Position numbers and translations under genes: made by a program | Shown here: one piece after another, positions 44,731-55,648 of the stretch | Layout: each line of letters starts with the position of its first letter | Numbering within the stretch: the stretch's first letter is position 1 | From: Streptomyces sp. yr375 | Lineage (GTDB): Bacteria; Actinomycetota; Actinomycetes; Streptomycetales; Streptomycetaceae | Length of the DNA: 64,000 nt | NCBI RefSeq assembly: GCF_900110755.1 | Contig: NZ_FOFF01000001.1 | Location: 248,001 to 312,000, forward strand | Direction: 5' to 3' | The notes under the pieces: generated by a model | What the model was told of the DNA's origin: nothing | Databases searched by the model: none | Seen by the model: the letters and a program-made list of their open reading frames with translations, nothing else

Positions 44731-44767
44731 GGTCCGCCCCCTCCGCGCCGCACGGAGGGGGCGGACC
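44731..44767 (+). terminator. 15-bp perfect hairpin after the lipoprotein gene
   Basis: GGTCCGCCCCCTCCG (44731-44745) pairs perfectly with CGGAGGGGGCGGACC (44753-44767) over a 7-nt loop, then gttgtgctt. It is the strongest terminator in the window. Confidence 0.92.
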
Positions 44768-45004
44768 GTTGTGCTTGTCCGCCACCCGCATCCTGTGCGT
44801 AGACTTTCGCCGCCCTGTGGGCCGCTCCGGAATGCTCCGGAACACCTCGGGCACTTTTCGTAGCCCCTCGGGGGTCGCCGATTCGGCACGTGCCGCAGGC
44901 AGTGACCGGGAACGGACGGTCAATTTCCGTTTCCACTCGCCCGTTTGGCGGGCGATCAGTAGCCTCAGCTCGAACACCGGATCGCCTACGCCTTGGAGAG
45001 ATAG
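44768..45004 (+). other. Leader region of the methyltransferase-rmdA unit
   Basis: No gene is visible between the terminator and the methyltransferase start. The region has a repeated gctccgga word (44824-44844) and a CGCCCG/CGGGCG hairpin (44939-44955), 50 bp before the start. TAGACT at 44800 is a possible -10 without a convincing -35. Confidence 0.45.
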
Positions 45005-45817
45005 ATGGAGCGTCCCGCCTGGGCACCTCGGAGCATCGACATCTCGGTGCCGAGCGTCTCGCGGATCAACGACTACTACCTGGGCGGTTCGCACAACTTC
45101 GAGGTCGACCGGGAAGCGGCCCGCAGGGCCATGGAGTTCATGCCGGGACTGCCGAAGATCATGCAGGCGAACCGGGCGTTCATGCGCCGCGCCGTGCGGT
45201 ACGCGGCGGCCGAGGGCATCACCCAGTTCCTCGACATCGGCTCCGGAATCCCCACCTTCGGCAACGTCCACGAGGTCGCGCAGAGGGCCAGCCCCGGGGC
45301 GCGTGTGGTGTACGTCGACCACGACCCGGTGGCCGTGGCGCGCAGCCAGGAGGTGCTGGCGGGCAACGCCGACGCCGGTGTCGTGGCCGCCGATCTGCGC
45401 AAGCCGCAGGAGATTCTCGGCAGCGTGCAGGTGGAGCAACTGATCGACCTGGAGCGGCCGGTGGCGCTGCTGCTGGTGGCGATACTGCAGTTCGTGGAGG
45501 ACGCGGACGATCCGTACGCGACGGTCGCCGAGTTCGCCGCCGCGCTCGCGCCGGGCAGTCTGCTCGTGCTCACGCATGCCTCGTACGAGGGAATCCCGCT
45601 GCCGCCGGAGCGGGCCCAGGGCGCGGTGGACGTGTACAAGGACATTCGCAACCCGCTGATCATGCGCTCGCGTGCCGAGATCGAGCGGTTCTTCGAGGGG
45701 TACGACATGGTGGAACCGGGACTGGTGCCGATGCCGCTCTGGCGGCCGGACACGGCGCCGGAGGACGAGGACCCGTGGGGCTTCTCCGGTTTCGCCGGCG
45801 TGGGGCGTACGGCGTGA
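45005..45817 (+). CDS. SAM-dependent methyltransferase (PF04672 type)
   Basis: The 270-residue protein is of the actinobacterial 'S-adenosyl methyltransferase' family. Markers are SVSRINDYYLGGSHNFEVD near the N-terminus, the SAM loop FLDIGSGIPT, VVYVDHDPVAVARS (acidic ribose-binding residue) and a C-terminal GYDMVEPGLVPMPLWRP. The substrate is unknown. The ATG has GGAGAG 5 nt upstream. The last bases overlap the start of the c-di-GMP enzyme gene (GTGA), so the two are translationally coupled. Confidence 0.9.
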   Translation: MERPAWAPRSIDISVPSVSRINDYYLGGSHNFEVDREAARRAMEFMPGLPKIMQANRAFMRRAVRYAAAEGITQFLDIGSGIPTFGNVHEVAQRASPGARVVYVDHDPVAVARSQEVLAGNADAGVVAADLRKPQEILGSVQVEQLIDLERPVALLLVAILQFVEDADDPYATVAEFAAALAPGSLLVLTHASYEGIPLPPERAQGAVDVYKDIRNPLIMRSRAEIERFFEGYDMVEPGLVPMPLWRPDTAPEDEDPWGFSGFAGVGRTA

Positions 45818-47949
45818 GTGCGGAGCCGGACGGTCCGGAGGGCAGACTGCGACGGTTCGTGACGATCTGGAGCCGGGCCGTGTACCCGGTCACCGCGACG
45901 TCGCTCACCCGGCCCGAGCTCGAAGAGCAACTCCTGCCGCTGGCCCGGCGGTTGCGCGAGGCACTGCTGGAGCGGGCCTTCGACGCGGAGGCGGGCAAGA
46001 CGGTGGGCGCCGCCCTCGTCGACGCGCACTGCACCGACCCCGACGCGCTGAGCAGCTCCCTCGACTGCGTCGACGCCTACCTGGTGCTCTACTGCGGCGA
46101 GGACGGCCCCCAGGAGGACCTGCGCACCCGCGCCTCACGGTTGCAGCACGCCATGGCCGCCGGGTTCGCCCAGGCGCTGCGCGAGCGCACGCTCGCCGAG
46201 CAGGAGGCCATCGCCCAGGCCGCGTTGCGCGCCCAGGGCGTCGTCGCGCAGGCGCTGCACGCGAGCGAGGCCCGCTTCCGCGCGGTCTTCGAGGGCGCCG
46301 CGATAGGAATCGGCATCGCCGACCTGGACGGCAACGTCCAGCAGATCAACGGGGCGTTGCTGCGCATGTTCGGCGGCTCCGAGCAGACCCTGCGCGGCCG
46401 CAAGGTCCAGGAGTTGACGCATCCCGAGGACGCGCCGCAGACCTGGAAACTCTACGACGAACTCGTGCGCGGCGACCGCGAGCACTACCACACGGAGAAG
46501 GCGTTCAGCCGCCCCGACGGCACGGTCCTGTGGACCAACCTGACGGTCTCCCTGCTGCGGGACGCCGACGGCGAACCGCAGTACACGCTGGCCCTGATGG
46601 AGGACACCACCGAGCGCCGGCTGCTCAACCTCCGGCTGCGCTACGAGGCCACCCACGACGCGCTGACCGGCCTGCCCAACCGCACCCTGTTCTTCGAACG
46701 CCTCGAGAAGGCGCTCGGGGCCGGTCCGGGCCAGCGCTTCGGACTGTGCTACCTCGACCTGGACGGTTTCAAGACGATCAACGACAGCCTCGGCCACGCG
46801 GCCGGCGACCGGCTGCTCGTCGAAGTCGCCGACCGGCTTCAGTCCTGCGCGACGGCGCCCGGCGAGATGGTCGCGCGCCTCGGCGGCGACGAGTTCGTGG
46901 CGCTGACCACGGGCCCCGACACCCGCCACGAGGTCGACGAACTCGCCGCGCGCATCATGAACGCCCTGCTCGCGCCGGTCAGCATCGACGGCCGTGAGCT
47001 GACCGTGCGCGGCAGCATCGGCATCGTCGAGGGGCCGGCCGGGGAGCGCAGCGCGGCGGAGGTGCTGCGCAGCGCCGACATCACGATGTACCGGGCCAAG
47101 TCGGCGGGCGGCAACCGCTTCGAGCTCGCCGACCCGGAGGCCGACGCCCGCGCGATCACCCGGCACGGCCTGACCACGGCGCTTCCGGCGGCCCTGGAGC
47201 GGGGCGAGTTCTTCATCGAGTACCAGCCGCTCGTCCACCTCGGCGACGGCAGTGTGCGCGGCGCGGAGGCCCTGGTGCGCTGGCTGCACCCGCAGCACGG
47301 GGTGCTCGGCCCCGACCGGTTCATCCCGCTCGCCGAGCACACCGGGCTGATCGTGCCGCTGGGCCGCTGGGTCCTGGAGGAGTCGGTGCGGCAGGCCGGC
47401 GAGTGGCGGGAGCGCAACGGCGACACCGCCCCGGTCCGCATCAACGTCAACCTCTCCCCGTGCCAGCTCACCCACCCCGGGCTGGTGCAGGACACCGTCG
47501 ACATCCTGGAACGGGCGGGCGTCGCACCGGAGGCGCTGTGCCTGGAGGTGACGGAGTCGGCGCTGATCGGCGCCGACGACGACCTGCTCAAACCGCTGCG
47601 CAGGCTCGCCGAGATGGGCGTCGACATCGCCCTGGACGACTTCGGCACCGGCTACTCCAACCTGGCCAACCTGCGCCGTCTCCCGGTGAGCGTGCTCAAG
47701 CTGGACCGCTCCTTCACCCAGGGCATGCAGCAGTTCCCGGCGGACCCCGTCGACCTCAAGATCGTCGAGGGGATCGTGTCACTCGCCCACAGCCTGAACC
47801 TCGCGGTCACGGTGGAGGGCGTGGAGACCGGCGCGCAGGCCGAGCAGCTCCGCATACTGGGCTGCGACACGGCCCAGGGCTGGTACTACGCCCGCCCGGG
47901 CCCGGCGGACCGCCTCCACGAACTGGCCCTGGTGGACGCGACGGGGTGA
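45814..47949 (+). CDS. rmdA: RmdA-like PAS-GGDEF-EAL c-di-GMP turnover enzyme
   Basis: The 711-residue cytosolic protein has an N-terminal helical region, PAS (about 150-265), GGDEF (intact RLGGDEF at about 355) and EAL (GAEALVRW at about 484, with DDFGTGYSNL). Both motifs look catalytically competent, so it may make and degrade c-di-GMP. In S. coelicolor RmdA is a PAS-GGDEF-EAL phosphodiesterase needed for normal development. Its gene lies near an SCO0930-type lipoprotein and the sdh genes, as here, which supports the name. The start is GTG overlapping the methyltransferase stop. Confidence 0.85.
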   Translation: MSAEPDGPEGRLRRFVTIWSRAVYPVTATSLTRPELEEQLLPLARRLREALLERAFDAEAGKTVGAALVDAHCTDPDALSSSLDCVDAYLVLYCGEDGPQEDLRTRASRLQHAMAAGFAQALRERTLAEQEAIAQAALRAQGVVAQALHASEARFRAVFEGAAIGIGIADLDGNVQQINGALLRMFGGSEQTLRGRKVQELTHPEDAPQTWKLYDELVRGDREHYHTEKAFSRPDGTVLWTNLTVSLLRDADGEPQYTLALMEDTTERRLLNLRLRYEATHDALTGLPNRTLFFERLEKALGAGPGQRFGLCYLDLDGFKTINDSLGHAAGDRLLVEVADRLQSCATAPGEMVARLGGDEFVALTTGPDTRHEVDELAARIMNALLAPVSIDGRELTVRGSIGIVEGPAGERSAAEVLRSADITMYRAKSAGGNRFELADPEADARAITRHGLTTALPAALERGEFFIEYQPLVHLGDGSVRGAEALVRWLHPQHGVLGPDRFIPLAEHTGLIVPLGRWVLEESVRQAGEWRERNGDTAPVRINVNLSPCQLTHPGLVQDTVDILERAGVAPEALCLEVTESALIGADDDLLKPLRRLAEMGVDIALDDFGTGYSNLANLRRLPVSVLKLDRSFTQGMQQFPADPVDLKIVEGIVSLAHSLNLAVTVEGVETGAQAEQLRILGCDTAQGWYYARPGPADRLHELALVDATG

Positions 47950-48032
47950 GCGGGGCGGGGCCGGCGTAACTCGGTTGCGGGCGGGTGGGGGTCACCCGCG
48001 ACGATAGGTGGGTGACCCATGGAAACGACGCT

Positions 48033-48398
48033 GTGAGCCAGGCGATCGCCGGCGAGCTGGCCCTCCTGGACCCCGCCGTGCGCGCCTCCCGCGCCCGCTT
48101 CGAGCGGCTGCTCGACCCCGAGTTCGTGGAGGTCGGCTCCTCGGGCCGCCGCTACACGTACGCGGACATGCTGGCCTGGCTGCCCGAGCACGCGGGCAGC
48201 GCGCAGGCCGGCCCCCGCTACGAGCCGTCGGCGATCGAGGGCGTCCTGCTGGCCCCCGGCCTGGTCCACCTCACCTACGAGACGGACTTCGACGGCCACC
48301 GCGCCCGCCGCAGCTCGCTGTGGCGCAGGCGCAGCGAGGAGACGGGCTGGCGGATGTACTACCACCAGGGGACGCCGGTACCGCCCGAGGCGGCGTGA
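48033..48398 (+). CDS. NTF2-like (DUF4440 type) small protein
   Basis: The 121-residue alpha+beta protein has the SnoaL/NTF2-like pattern: ELALLDPAVRASRARFERLLDPEFVEVGSSGRRYT, then VHLTYETDFDG, then SSLWRRRSEETGWRMYYHQGTP. The function is unknown; such domains are enzymes or binding modules. The start is uncertain between GTG 48033 (GGAAA 8 nt upstream) and GTG 48012. It lies 83 bp after the rmdA stop on the same strand. Confidence 0.8.
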   Translation: MSQAIAGELALLDPAVRASRARFERLLDPEFVEVGSSGRRYTYADMLAWLPEHAGSAQAGPRYEPSAIEGVLLAPGLVHLTYETDFDGHRARRSSLWRRRSEETGWRMYYHQGTPVPPEAA

Positions 48399-48420
48399 CA
48401 CGCATTCGTCCCCCCGGCCG

Positions 48421-49248
48421 TCAGCCCGCTTCCGCCACCGACGCGGCGGCCCGGACCAGGGCGGCCGTCGCCGTCGAGCGGGACTGCTGCGGCCAGGCGA
48501 TCATCAGGACTGCGGGCGGGGCGTCCGACACCGGGCGGTAGACGACGCCCGGGCGGGGGTAGCGGACGGCGACGGAGGCGGGCAGCAGCGGCATGACGCG
48601 GCCCAGGCCGGTCAGGGTGAGCAGTTGGGCGAGGTCGTGGCCCTGGCAGCGGATCTCGTGCAGGTACCGCGGCAGCTCGCCGGGGTGCAGGCCCAGGTCG
48701 GCCAGGACCAGGCGGTCACGGGCGGCCAGCGGGTGGCTCGCGGCGAGCGCGGCGACCTGCGGCTCGGTGGCGAGCGTCTCGGCGTCGAGGCCGGTGCGGT
48801 CGAACGGCTCGTAGATCAGGGCGGCATCGGCCTCGCCGAGCCGCAACAGCCGGGGCTGCTCCTGCCAGCGGGACAGCCGGATGGCGACCGGCAGCGCCGC
48901 CGGCTCCTGCGCGTAGCGTGCGCACAGCGCCTCCAGCAGACCCGCGTCGCCGTCGGCCTTCATGGCCAGGACGAGCTTCGGCTCCGCGTCGGCCGCCCGG
49001 CGGGCCCGCCGGGCGGCGGCCTCCAGCGCGTCCAGCGCCGTCCTGGCCTCGGTCAGCAGCACGGTCCCCGCCGGGGTCAGCGCCACGCTGTGGGTGGTCC
49101 GCGCGAAGAGGGTGACGCCCAACTCCGTCTCCAGCAGGCGGATCGCCCGGGACAGCGGCGGCGGCGAGATGCCCAACCGGTCAGCGGCGCGCGCGAAGTT
49201 GAGCTCCTCGGCGACGGCGACGAAGTAGCGCAGCGGACGGGACTCCAT
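48421..49248 (-). CDS. LysR-family regulator, divergent from the NmrA-like gene
   Basis: The 275-residue LysR protein has a helix-turn-helix (AVAEELNFARAADRLGISPPPLSRAIRLLE) and a periplasmic-binding-like effector domain. The start is ATG with GAGGGAG 7 nt upstream. A T-N11-A dyad lies in the 136-bp divergent region (49282-49296), so it probably controls the NmrA-like gene at 49385 and itself. Confidence 0.9.
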   Translation of the reverse strand: MESRPLRYFVAVAEELNFARAADRLGISPPPLSRAIRLLETELGVTLFARTTHSVALTPAGTVLLTEARTALDALEAAARRARRAADAEPKLVLAMKADGDAGLLEALCARYAQEPAALPVAIRLSRWQEQPRLLRLGEADAALIYEPFDRTGLDAETLATEPQVAALAASHPLAARDRLVLADLGLHPGELPRYLHEIRCQGHDLAQLLTLTGLGRVMPLLPASVAVRYPRPGVVYRPVSDAPPAVLMIAWPQQSRSTATAALVRAAASVAEAG

Positions 49249-49281
49249 GGACGGCTCCCTCGGTCGCCTTTCGGTCCGGTA

Positions 49282-49296
49282 TTGCCCTGAGGGTAA
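49282..49296. promoter_or_regulatory. LysR-type operator dyad TTGCCCTGAGGGTAA
   Basis: The 15-bp dyad has TT-N-CCC-TGA-GGG-N-AA symmetry and contains a T-N11-A core. It is placed between the divergent LysR and NmrA-like genes. Confidence 0.6.
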
Positions 49297-49384
49297 CAAC
49301 CGTGAGCGCAACGGTCCTTCAGTTCGGCGGCGCCAGGCAGCAGGCTCGACGACATCCCAACCGCCTTTCTTTCTGGAGCAGTTC

Positions 49385-50275
49385 ATGATCGTCGTCACCA
49401 CACCCACCGGGCAGATCGGCCGCGAGGTCCTCGCCCGTCTGCTCGACGCCGGCGAGGGTTCCGTACCGGTCCGGGTGATCGCCCGCGACCCCGCCGCGCT
49501 CGCCCCGCAGGTGCGCGAGCGCGTGGAGGTCGTCCAGGGGTCGCACGCCGACCCCGGCGTGCTGAAGGAGGCCTGTCAGGGGGCCGACCAGGTGTTCTGG
49601 CTGCTCCCGCCGAACCCGGCCGCGCCCGACTCCGAGGCGTACTACGGCGCCTTCACCGACCGGCTGTGCGAGGTGATCGAGGCGCAGGGCATGGAGCGGG
49701 TGGTGGCCGTCTCCACCCTCGGCCGCGGAGTCGCCCGGAACGCCGGGATGATCTCCGCCGGCCTCGCCATGGACGAGCGGATCGCCGCCACCGGCGTCCA
49801 CTACCGGGCGCTGTGCCCGCCGGCCCTGATGGAGAACACGCTCCGCCAGGCGGCCGCGATCCGTGACACCGGCGTGTTCGCCACCCCGCACGTCACCGAC
49901 CGGGTGCTGCGGCTGTGCGCCACGCGCGACGTCGGCGCTGCGGCGGCCCGGCTGCTGCTCGACGACTCCTGGACCGGGCGGGCGGACGTCCCCCTGGTCA
50001 GCGCGGACGACCTGACCCCCGAGGGGATGGCCGCAGTCCTCGCCGAGGTGCTCGGCCGGCCCGTGCGCACCCGGTTCGTTCCCGTCACCGAGCTGGGAGC
50101 GGGGCTCCTGCGTACCGGAGCGGTCGAGGGCTGGGTCCGTTCCTACGCCGACATGGTGACGGCCCAGAACGAGCAGGGTTTCTACGGCGTCTCCCAGCTC
50201 CCCACCCCCGACCTCGCGCCCACCACCTTCCGCCAGTGGTGCGAGGAGGTGCTGCGACCGGCGACCGAGGCCTGA
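49385..50275 (+). CDS. NmrA-like / NAD(P)-binding Rossmann protein
   Basis: The 296-residue atypical SDR begins MIVVTTPTGQIGREVL (TGxxG cofactor motif, residues 6-13). It has VVQGSHADPGVLKEACQGADQVFWLLPP, then VVAVSTLGRG, and no YxxxK catalytic pair. This places it with NmrA/QOR2-like NAD(P)H-binding proteins, which act as redox sensors or quinone reductases. The start is ATG with GGAG 6 nt upstream. It is divergent from a LysR regulator and convergent with another, with only 4 bp to the latter stop. Confidence 0.86.
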   Translation: MIVVTTPTGQIGREVLARLLDAGEGSVPVRVIARDPAALAPQVRERVEVVQGSHADPGVLKEACQGADQVFWLLPPNPAAPDSEAYYGAFTDRLCEVIEAQGMERVVAVSTLGRGVARNAGMISAGLAMDERIAATGVHYRALCPPALMENTLRQAAAIRDTGVFATPHVTDRVLRLCATRDVGAAAARLLLDDSWTGRADVPLVSADDLTPEGMAAVLAEVLGRPVRTRFVPVTELGAGLLRTGAVEGWVRSYADMVTAQNEQGFYGVSQLPTPDLAPTTFRQWCEEVLRPATEA

Positions 50276-50279
50276 CCGC

Positions 50280-51164
50280 TCACCGCTCCAGCAGCATCCG
50301 CTGGAGTTCCCGTGCCGCGCGCGGCGGAGCCACGTCGCTGCGGTGGGCGAGGGCGATCGTGCGGTGCAGGCCGGGCCGGGTGAGCGGGGTGACCCGTAGC
50401 CCCCGGCCCGAGCGGGCGGCCACCATGCGGGGGACGACGGCCACCCCGAGCCCGGCCCGTACGAACCCGAGCACCGCGTCCATCTCCCCGCCCTCGACCG
50501 CGAAGTCCGGCTCGAACCCCTCCGCCCGGCATGCGGCCACGGTGAGTTCCCGCAGGTCGTAGCCGTGCCGGAACATCACAAGGCGCTCGCCTTCCAACTC
50601 GGCGATCCGTACGGTCCGGTGGCCGCCGCCCGGCTTGGGCGACTCGGGGGAGGACACCACGACCAGGTCCTCCCGCAGCAGTTCCACCGTCGTCAGCGCC
50701 GGGGACGGGGTCGGCAGCGGCAGCACGACCAGGGCCAGGTCCAGGGCGCCGCGGGCCAGCTCCCGGACGAGGTCGTGCGAGCCGCCCTCCTCGATCAGCA
50801 GCCGGATGCCCGGATAGCGGTCGTGGAAGGCGCGCAGCACGTCCGGCAGCAGGCCCGTGCACAGACTCGGCGTCGCCCCCAGCCGCACCCGCCCGCTGCG
50901 CAGTTGCACCAGCTCCTGCACCTCGTACCGGGCGGTCTCGGTGTCCGCCAGGATCCGCCGGGCCAGCGGCAGCAGCGCCTCGCCCGCGTCGGTGAGCGTG
51001 ATGTTGCCGCGCGCCCGCAGGAACAGATCCGCGCCCAACTCCCGCTCCAGCGCCTTGATCTGCTGCGACAGCGAGGGCTGCGCGACATGGACGAGCTCGG
51101 CGGCCCGGGTGAAGTGCCGGGTCTCGGCGACCGCCACGAAGTACTGGAGCTGCTGGAACTGCAT
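50280..51164 (-). CDS. LysR-family regulator adjacent to sdhCAB
   Basis: The 294-residue LysR protein (QFQQLQYFVAVAETRHFTRAAELVHVAQPSLSQQIKALERELG) has the effector domain type with a CxTG near residue 102 and EGGSHDL. Its start faces the succinate dehydrogenase operon across 95 bp that contain an ATAG-N7-CTAT box. That supports control of sdhCAB or autoregulation, although the same strand order is also compatible with an unrelated target. Confidence 0.9.
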   Translation of the reverse strand: MQFQQLQYFVAVAETRHFTRAAELVHVAQPSLSQQIKALERELGADLFLRARGNITLTDAGEALLPLARRILADTETARYEVQELVQLRSGRVRLGATPSLCTGLLPDVLRAFHDRYPGIRLLIEEGGSHDLVRELARGALDLALVVLPLPTPSPALTTVELLREDLVVVSSPESPKPGGGHRTVRIAELEGERLVMFRHGYDLRELTVAACRAEGFEPDFAVEGGEMDAVLGFVRAGLGVAVVPRMVAARSGRGLRVTPLTRPGLHRTIALAHRSDVAPPRAARELQRMLLER

Positions 51165-51185
51165 CCGGCCATGATACGAGCCATG

Positions 51186-51200
51186 ATAGGCACAGGCTAT
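51186..51200. promoter_or_regulatory. LysR box ATAG-N7-CTAT upstream of sdhC
   Basis: ATAGGCACAGGCTAT fits the LysR T-N11-A pattern. A repeated gccatgata word (51168-51176, 51180-51188) lies beside it. The probable sdhC -10 (TAGCGT, 51247-51252) is about 47 bp downstream. Confidence 0.6.
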
Positions 51201-51259
51201 GGAAACGAGCCGGACCATGTCTTGGACCGATGGGGTCGCCCGGCTCTAGCGTCGTGGCC

Positions 51260-51967
51260 ATGGCTCTGGCAACGCGGACGGACCGACGGCCGTCGATGGC
51301 GCGCACCGTGTGGGACTCCTCCGTCGGCAAGAAGACGGTGATGGCCGTCAGCGGCCTGACCATGCTGCTGTACCTGGTCGTCCACATGATCGGAAACCTG
51401 AAGATCTTCTTCGGGCCGGGCGAGTTCAACCACTACGCGCACTGGCTGCGCACGGTCGGCGAGCCGTTCATGCACTACGAGTGGACGCTCTGGCTGGTCC
51501 GCGTGGTGCTGGTCGTGGCCGTCGTCGCCCACGCGGTCTCCGCCTACCAGCTCAGCCGCCGCGACCTGAGGGCCCGGCCCGGCGGGTACGTGCACCGCAA
51601 GCGCCGGGCGAGCTACGCCACCCGCACCATGCGCTGGGGCGGGATCATCCTCGGCCTGTTCATCGTCTGGCACATCCTGGACCTGACGACCGGCACCGTG
51701 CACAGCGGCGGCTTCCAGCCGGGCCACCCGTACCAGAACGTCGTGGACACCTTCTCCACCTGGTACGGCAACGTCGTCTACATCGTCGCGATGCTCGCGC
51801 TCGGCCTGCACGTACGGCACGGCTTCTGGGCCGCCGCCCAGACCCTCGGCGTCGGCAGCCGCACCCGCGACCGCGCCCTCAAGACCGCCGCGAACGTCCT
51901 CGCGCTGCTGCTCACGGCCGGCTTCCTCGCCGTGCCCGTGGGCGTCATGACCAAAGTGGTGAGCTGA
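51260..51967 (+). CDS. sdhC: Succinate dehydrogenase cytochrome b subunit
   Basis: The 235-residue di-haem type membrane anchor has five hydrophobic segments and conserved histidines in [43 protein letters not shown] and [10 protein letters not shown]. This is the single-subunit B-type fold used with menaquinone in actinobacteria. The start is ATG 51260. There is no ribosome-binding site, but TAGCGT ends 7 nt upstream, so a leaderless mRNA is likely. It is the first gene of sdhCAB, 2 bp before sdhA. Confidence 0.92.
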   Translation: MALATRTDRRPSMARTVWDSSVGKKTVMAVSGLTMLLYLVVHMIGNLKIFFGPGEFNHYAHWLRTVGEPFMHYEWTLWLVRVVLVVAVVAHAVSAYQLSRRDLRARPGGYVHRKRRASYATRTMRWGGIILGLFIVWHILDLTTGTVHSGGFQPGHPYQNVVDTFSTWYGNVVYIVAMLALGLHVRHGFWAAAQTLGVGSRTRDRALKTAANVLALLLTAGFLAVPVGVMTKVVS

Positions 51968-51969
51968 AG

Positions 51970-53912
<1,943 letters not shown>

Positions 53913-53916
<4 letters not shown>

Positions 53917-54662
53917 AGCTCACCCTGCGCGTCTGGCGGCAGCGTGCCGCCGACGCCGACGGCGCCATGTCCACGTACGAGGTGGACGGCATCTCGCCCG
54001 ACATGTCCTTCCTGGAGATGCTCGACACCCTCAACGAGGAACTCATCCTGCGCGGCGACGACCCGGTCGCCTTCGACCACGACTGCCGCGAGGGCATCTG
54101 CGGCGCGTGCTCCCTCGTCATCAACGGCGACGCGCACGGACCGGAGCGGACCACCACCTGCCAACTGCACATGCGGTCCTTCCGGGACGGCGACACGATC
54201 GACGTCGAACCGTGGCGGGCCGCCGCCTTCCCCGTCGTCAAGGACCTGGTCGTCGACCGCAGCGCCTTCGACCGGATCATCCAGGCCGGCGGCTACGTCA
54301 CCGCTCCCACCGGCGCAGCGCCCGAGGCGCACGCCACGCCGGTGCCCAAGCCCGACGCCGACTTCGCGTTCGAGCACGCCGAGTGCATCGGGTGCGGGGC
54401 GTGTGTCGCCGCCTGCCCCAACGGGGCGGCGATGCTGTTCGTCTCCGCCAAGGTGAACCACCTCAACGTGCTGCCGCAGGGAGCGCCCGAGCGGGAGACG
54501 CGGGTGCTGGACATGGTGGGGCAGATGGACGCGGAGGGGTTCGGGGGGTGCACGTTGACGGGTGAGTGCGCGACCGCCTGTCCCAAGGGGATTCCCCTGG
54601 TGTCCATCACCGGGATGAACCGGGAGTGGCTGCGGGCCACGCGCACGGTGGGGAAGCGGTAG
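53913..54662 (+). CDS. sdhB: Succinate dehydrogenase iron-sulfur subunit
   Basis: The 249-residue protein has a [2Fe-2S] domain ([15 protein letters not shown]...TTTC) and a ferredoxin-like C-terminal domain ([15 protein letters not shown] and [10 protein letters not shown]) for the [4Fe-4S] and [3Fe-4S] clusters. It relays electrons from SdhA to the membrane haems. The ATG overlaps the sdhA stop (ATGA). The order C-A-B with a single membrane subunit matches the actinobacterial menaquinone-linked enzyme. Confidence 0.95.
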
Positions 54663-54877
54663 CGCGCTTCAAGTGAACGTTCGCCGAAGAGTGCGGGCGG
54701 GCGGGGCCGGGAGTGGTGCTCATTTCCGGCCCCGTCTCGGTTTTCGGGGGTCGGCTCCCGCCGTTCAGCAAGCCCACATCCCCGCTCCTGGCACAGGTCA
54801 CCGGCGCGCCAACCGGCGTAGGAAGAACAGACCCGGCGGCACCGCTCGCCGTCCTCGGCCCGTGACCAGGAGAAGCC

Positions 54878-55648
54878 ATGAGTGGCGTATCGACCCTAGA
54901 CCGTCCCCAGCAGAACGCGGCCCCCGTCCGCTACACCGTCACCCTGGCCCGCGACGAGGACGACGTGCGGGCCGCCCAGCGGCTGCGCCACGACGTGTTC
55001 GCCGGCGAGCTGGGCGCGCTGCTGGCCACTCCTCAGCCCGGCCTCGACATCGACCCCTTCGACGCCTACTGCGACCACCTGCTCGTCCGCGACACGCAGA
55101 CCGGGCAGGTCGTCGGCACCTACCGGCTGCTGCCGCCGGAGCGCGCCGCCGTCGCCGGACGCCTCTACTCCGAGGGCGAGTTCGACCTCACCGCGCTCGA
55201 CGCGATCCGGCCCGGCATGGTCGAGGTCGGCCGCTCCTGCGTGCACCCCGACCACCGCGACGGCGCGGTCATAGGCCTCATCTGGGCCGGGATCGCCCGC
55301 TACATGGTGGACCGCGGCCACGAATGGCTGGCCGGCTGCTGCTCGATCCCGCTCGCCGACGGCGGCGCGCTCGCCGCCGGCACCTGGGACCGGGTGCGCG
55401 ACAAGCACCTCGCGCCCGAGGAGTTCCGGGTCCGCCCGCTGCTGCCCTGGGTGCCGCAGACACCCGCCCCGGCCGGCCGCACCGAACTGCCCGCCCTGCT
55501 GCGCGGCTACGTCCGGCTCGGCGCGTGGGTGTGCGGGGAGCCCGCCCACGACCCCGACTTCGGCGTCGCCGACCTGTACGTGCTGCTGTCGATGCGCCGG
55601 ATCAACCAGCGCTACCTGCGGCACTTCCTCTCCCTCGTCCCGGCGTGA
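54878..55648 (+). CDS. olsB: Ornithine-acyl-ACP acyltransferase type GNAT (OlsB family)
   Basis: The 256-residue OlsB-like N-acyltransferase has YTVTLARDEDDVRAAQRLRHDVFAGELG at the start. VGTYRLLPPERA, then EVGRSCVHPDHRDGAVIGLIWAGIARYM and GCCSIPLADGG follow. It forms lyso-ornithine lipid. The start is ATG with AGGAGAAGCC upstream. It overlaps the acyltransferase gene by 1 bp (TGATG), forming olsBA for phosphate-free ornithine lipids. Confidence 0.88.
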   Translation: MSGVSTLDRPQQNAAPVRYTVTLARDEDDVRAAQRLRHDVFAGELGALLATPQPGLDIDPFDAYCDHLLVRDTQTGQVVGTYRLLPPERAAVAGRLYSEGEFDLTALDAIRPGMVEVGRSCVHPDHRDGAVIGLIWAGIARYMVDRGHEWLAGCCSIPLADGGALAAGTWDRVRDKHLAPEEFRVRPLLPWVPQTPAPAGRTELPALLRGYVRLGAWVCGEPAHDPDFGVADLYVLLSMRRINQRYLRHFLSLVPA

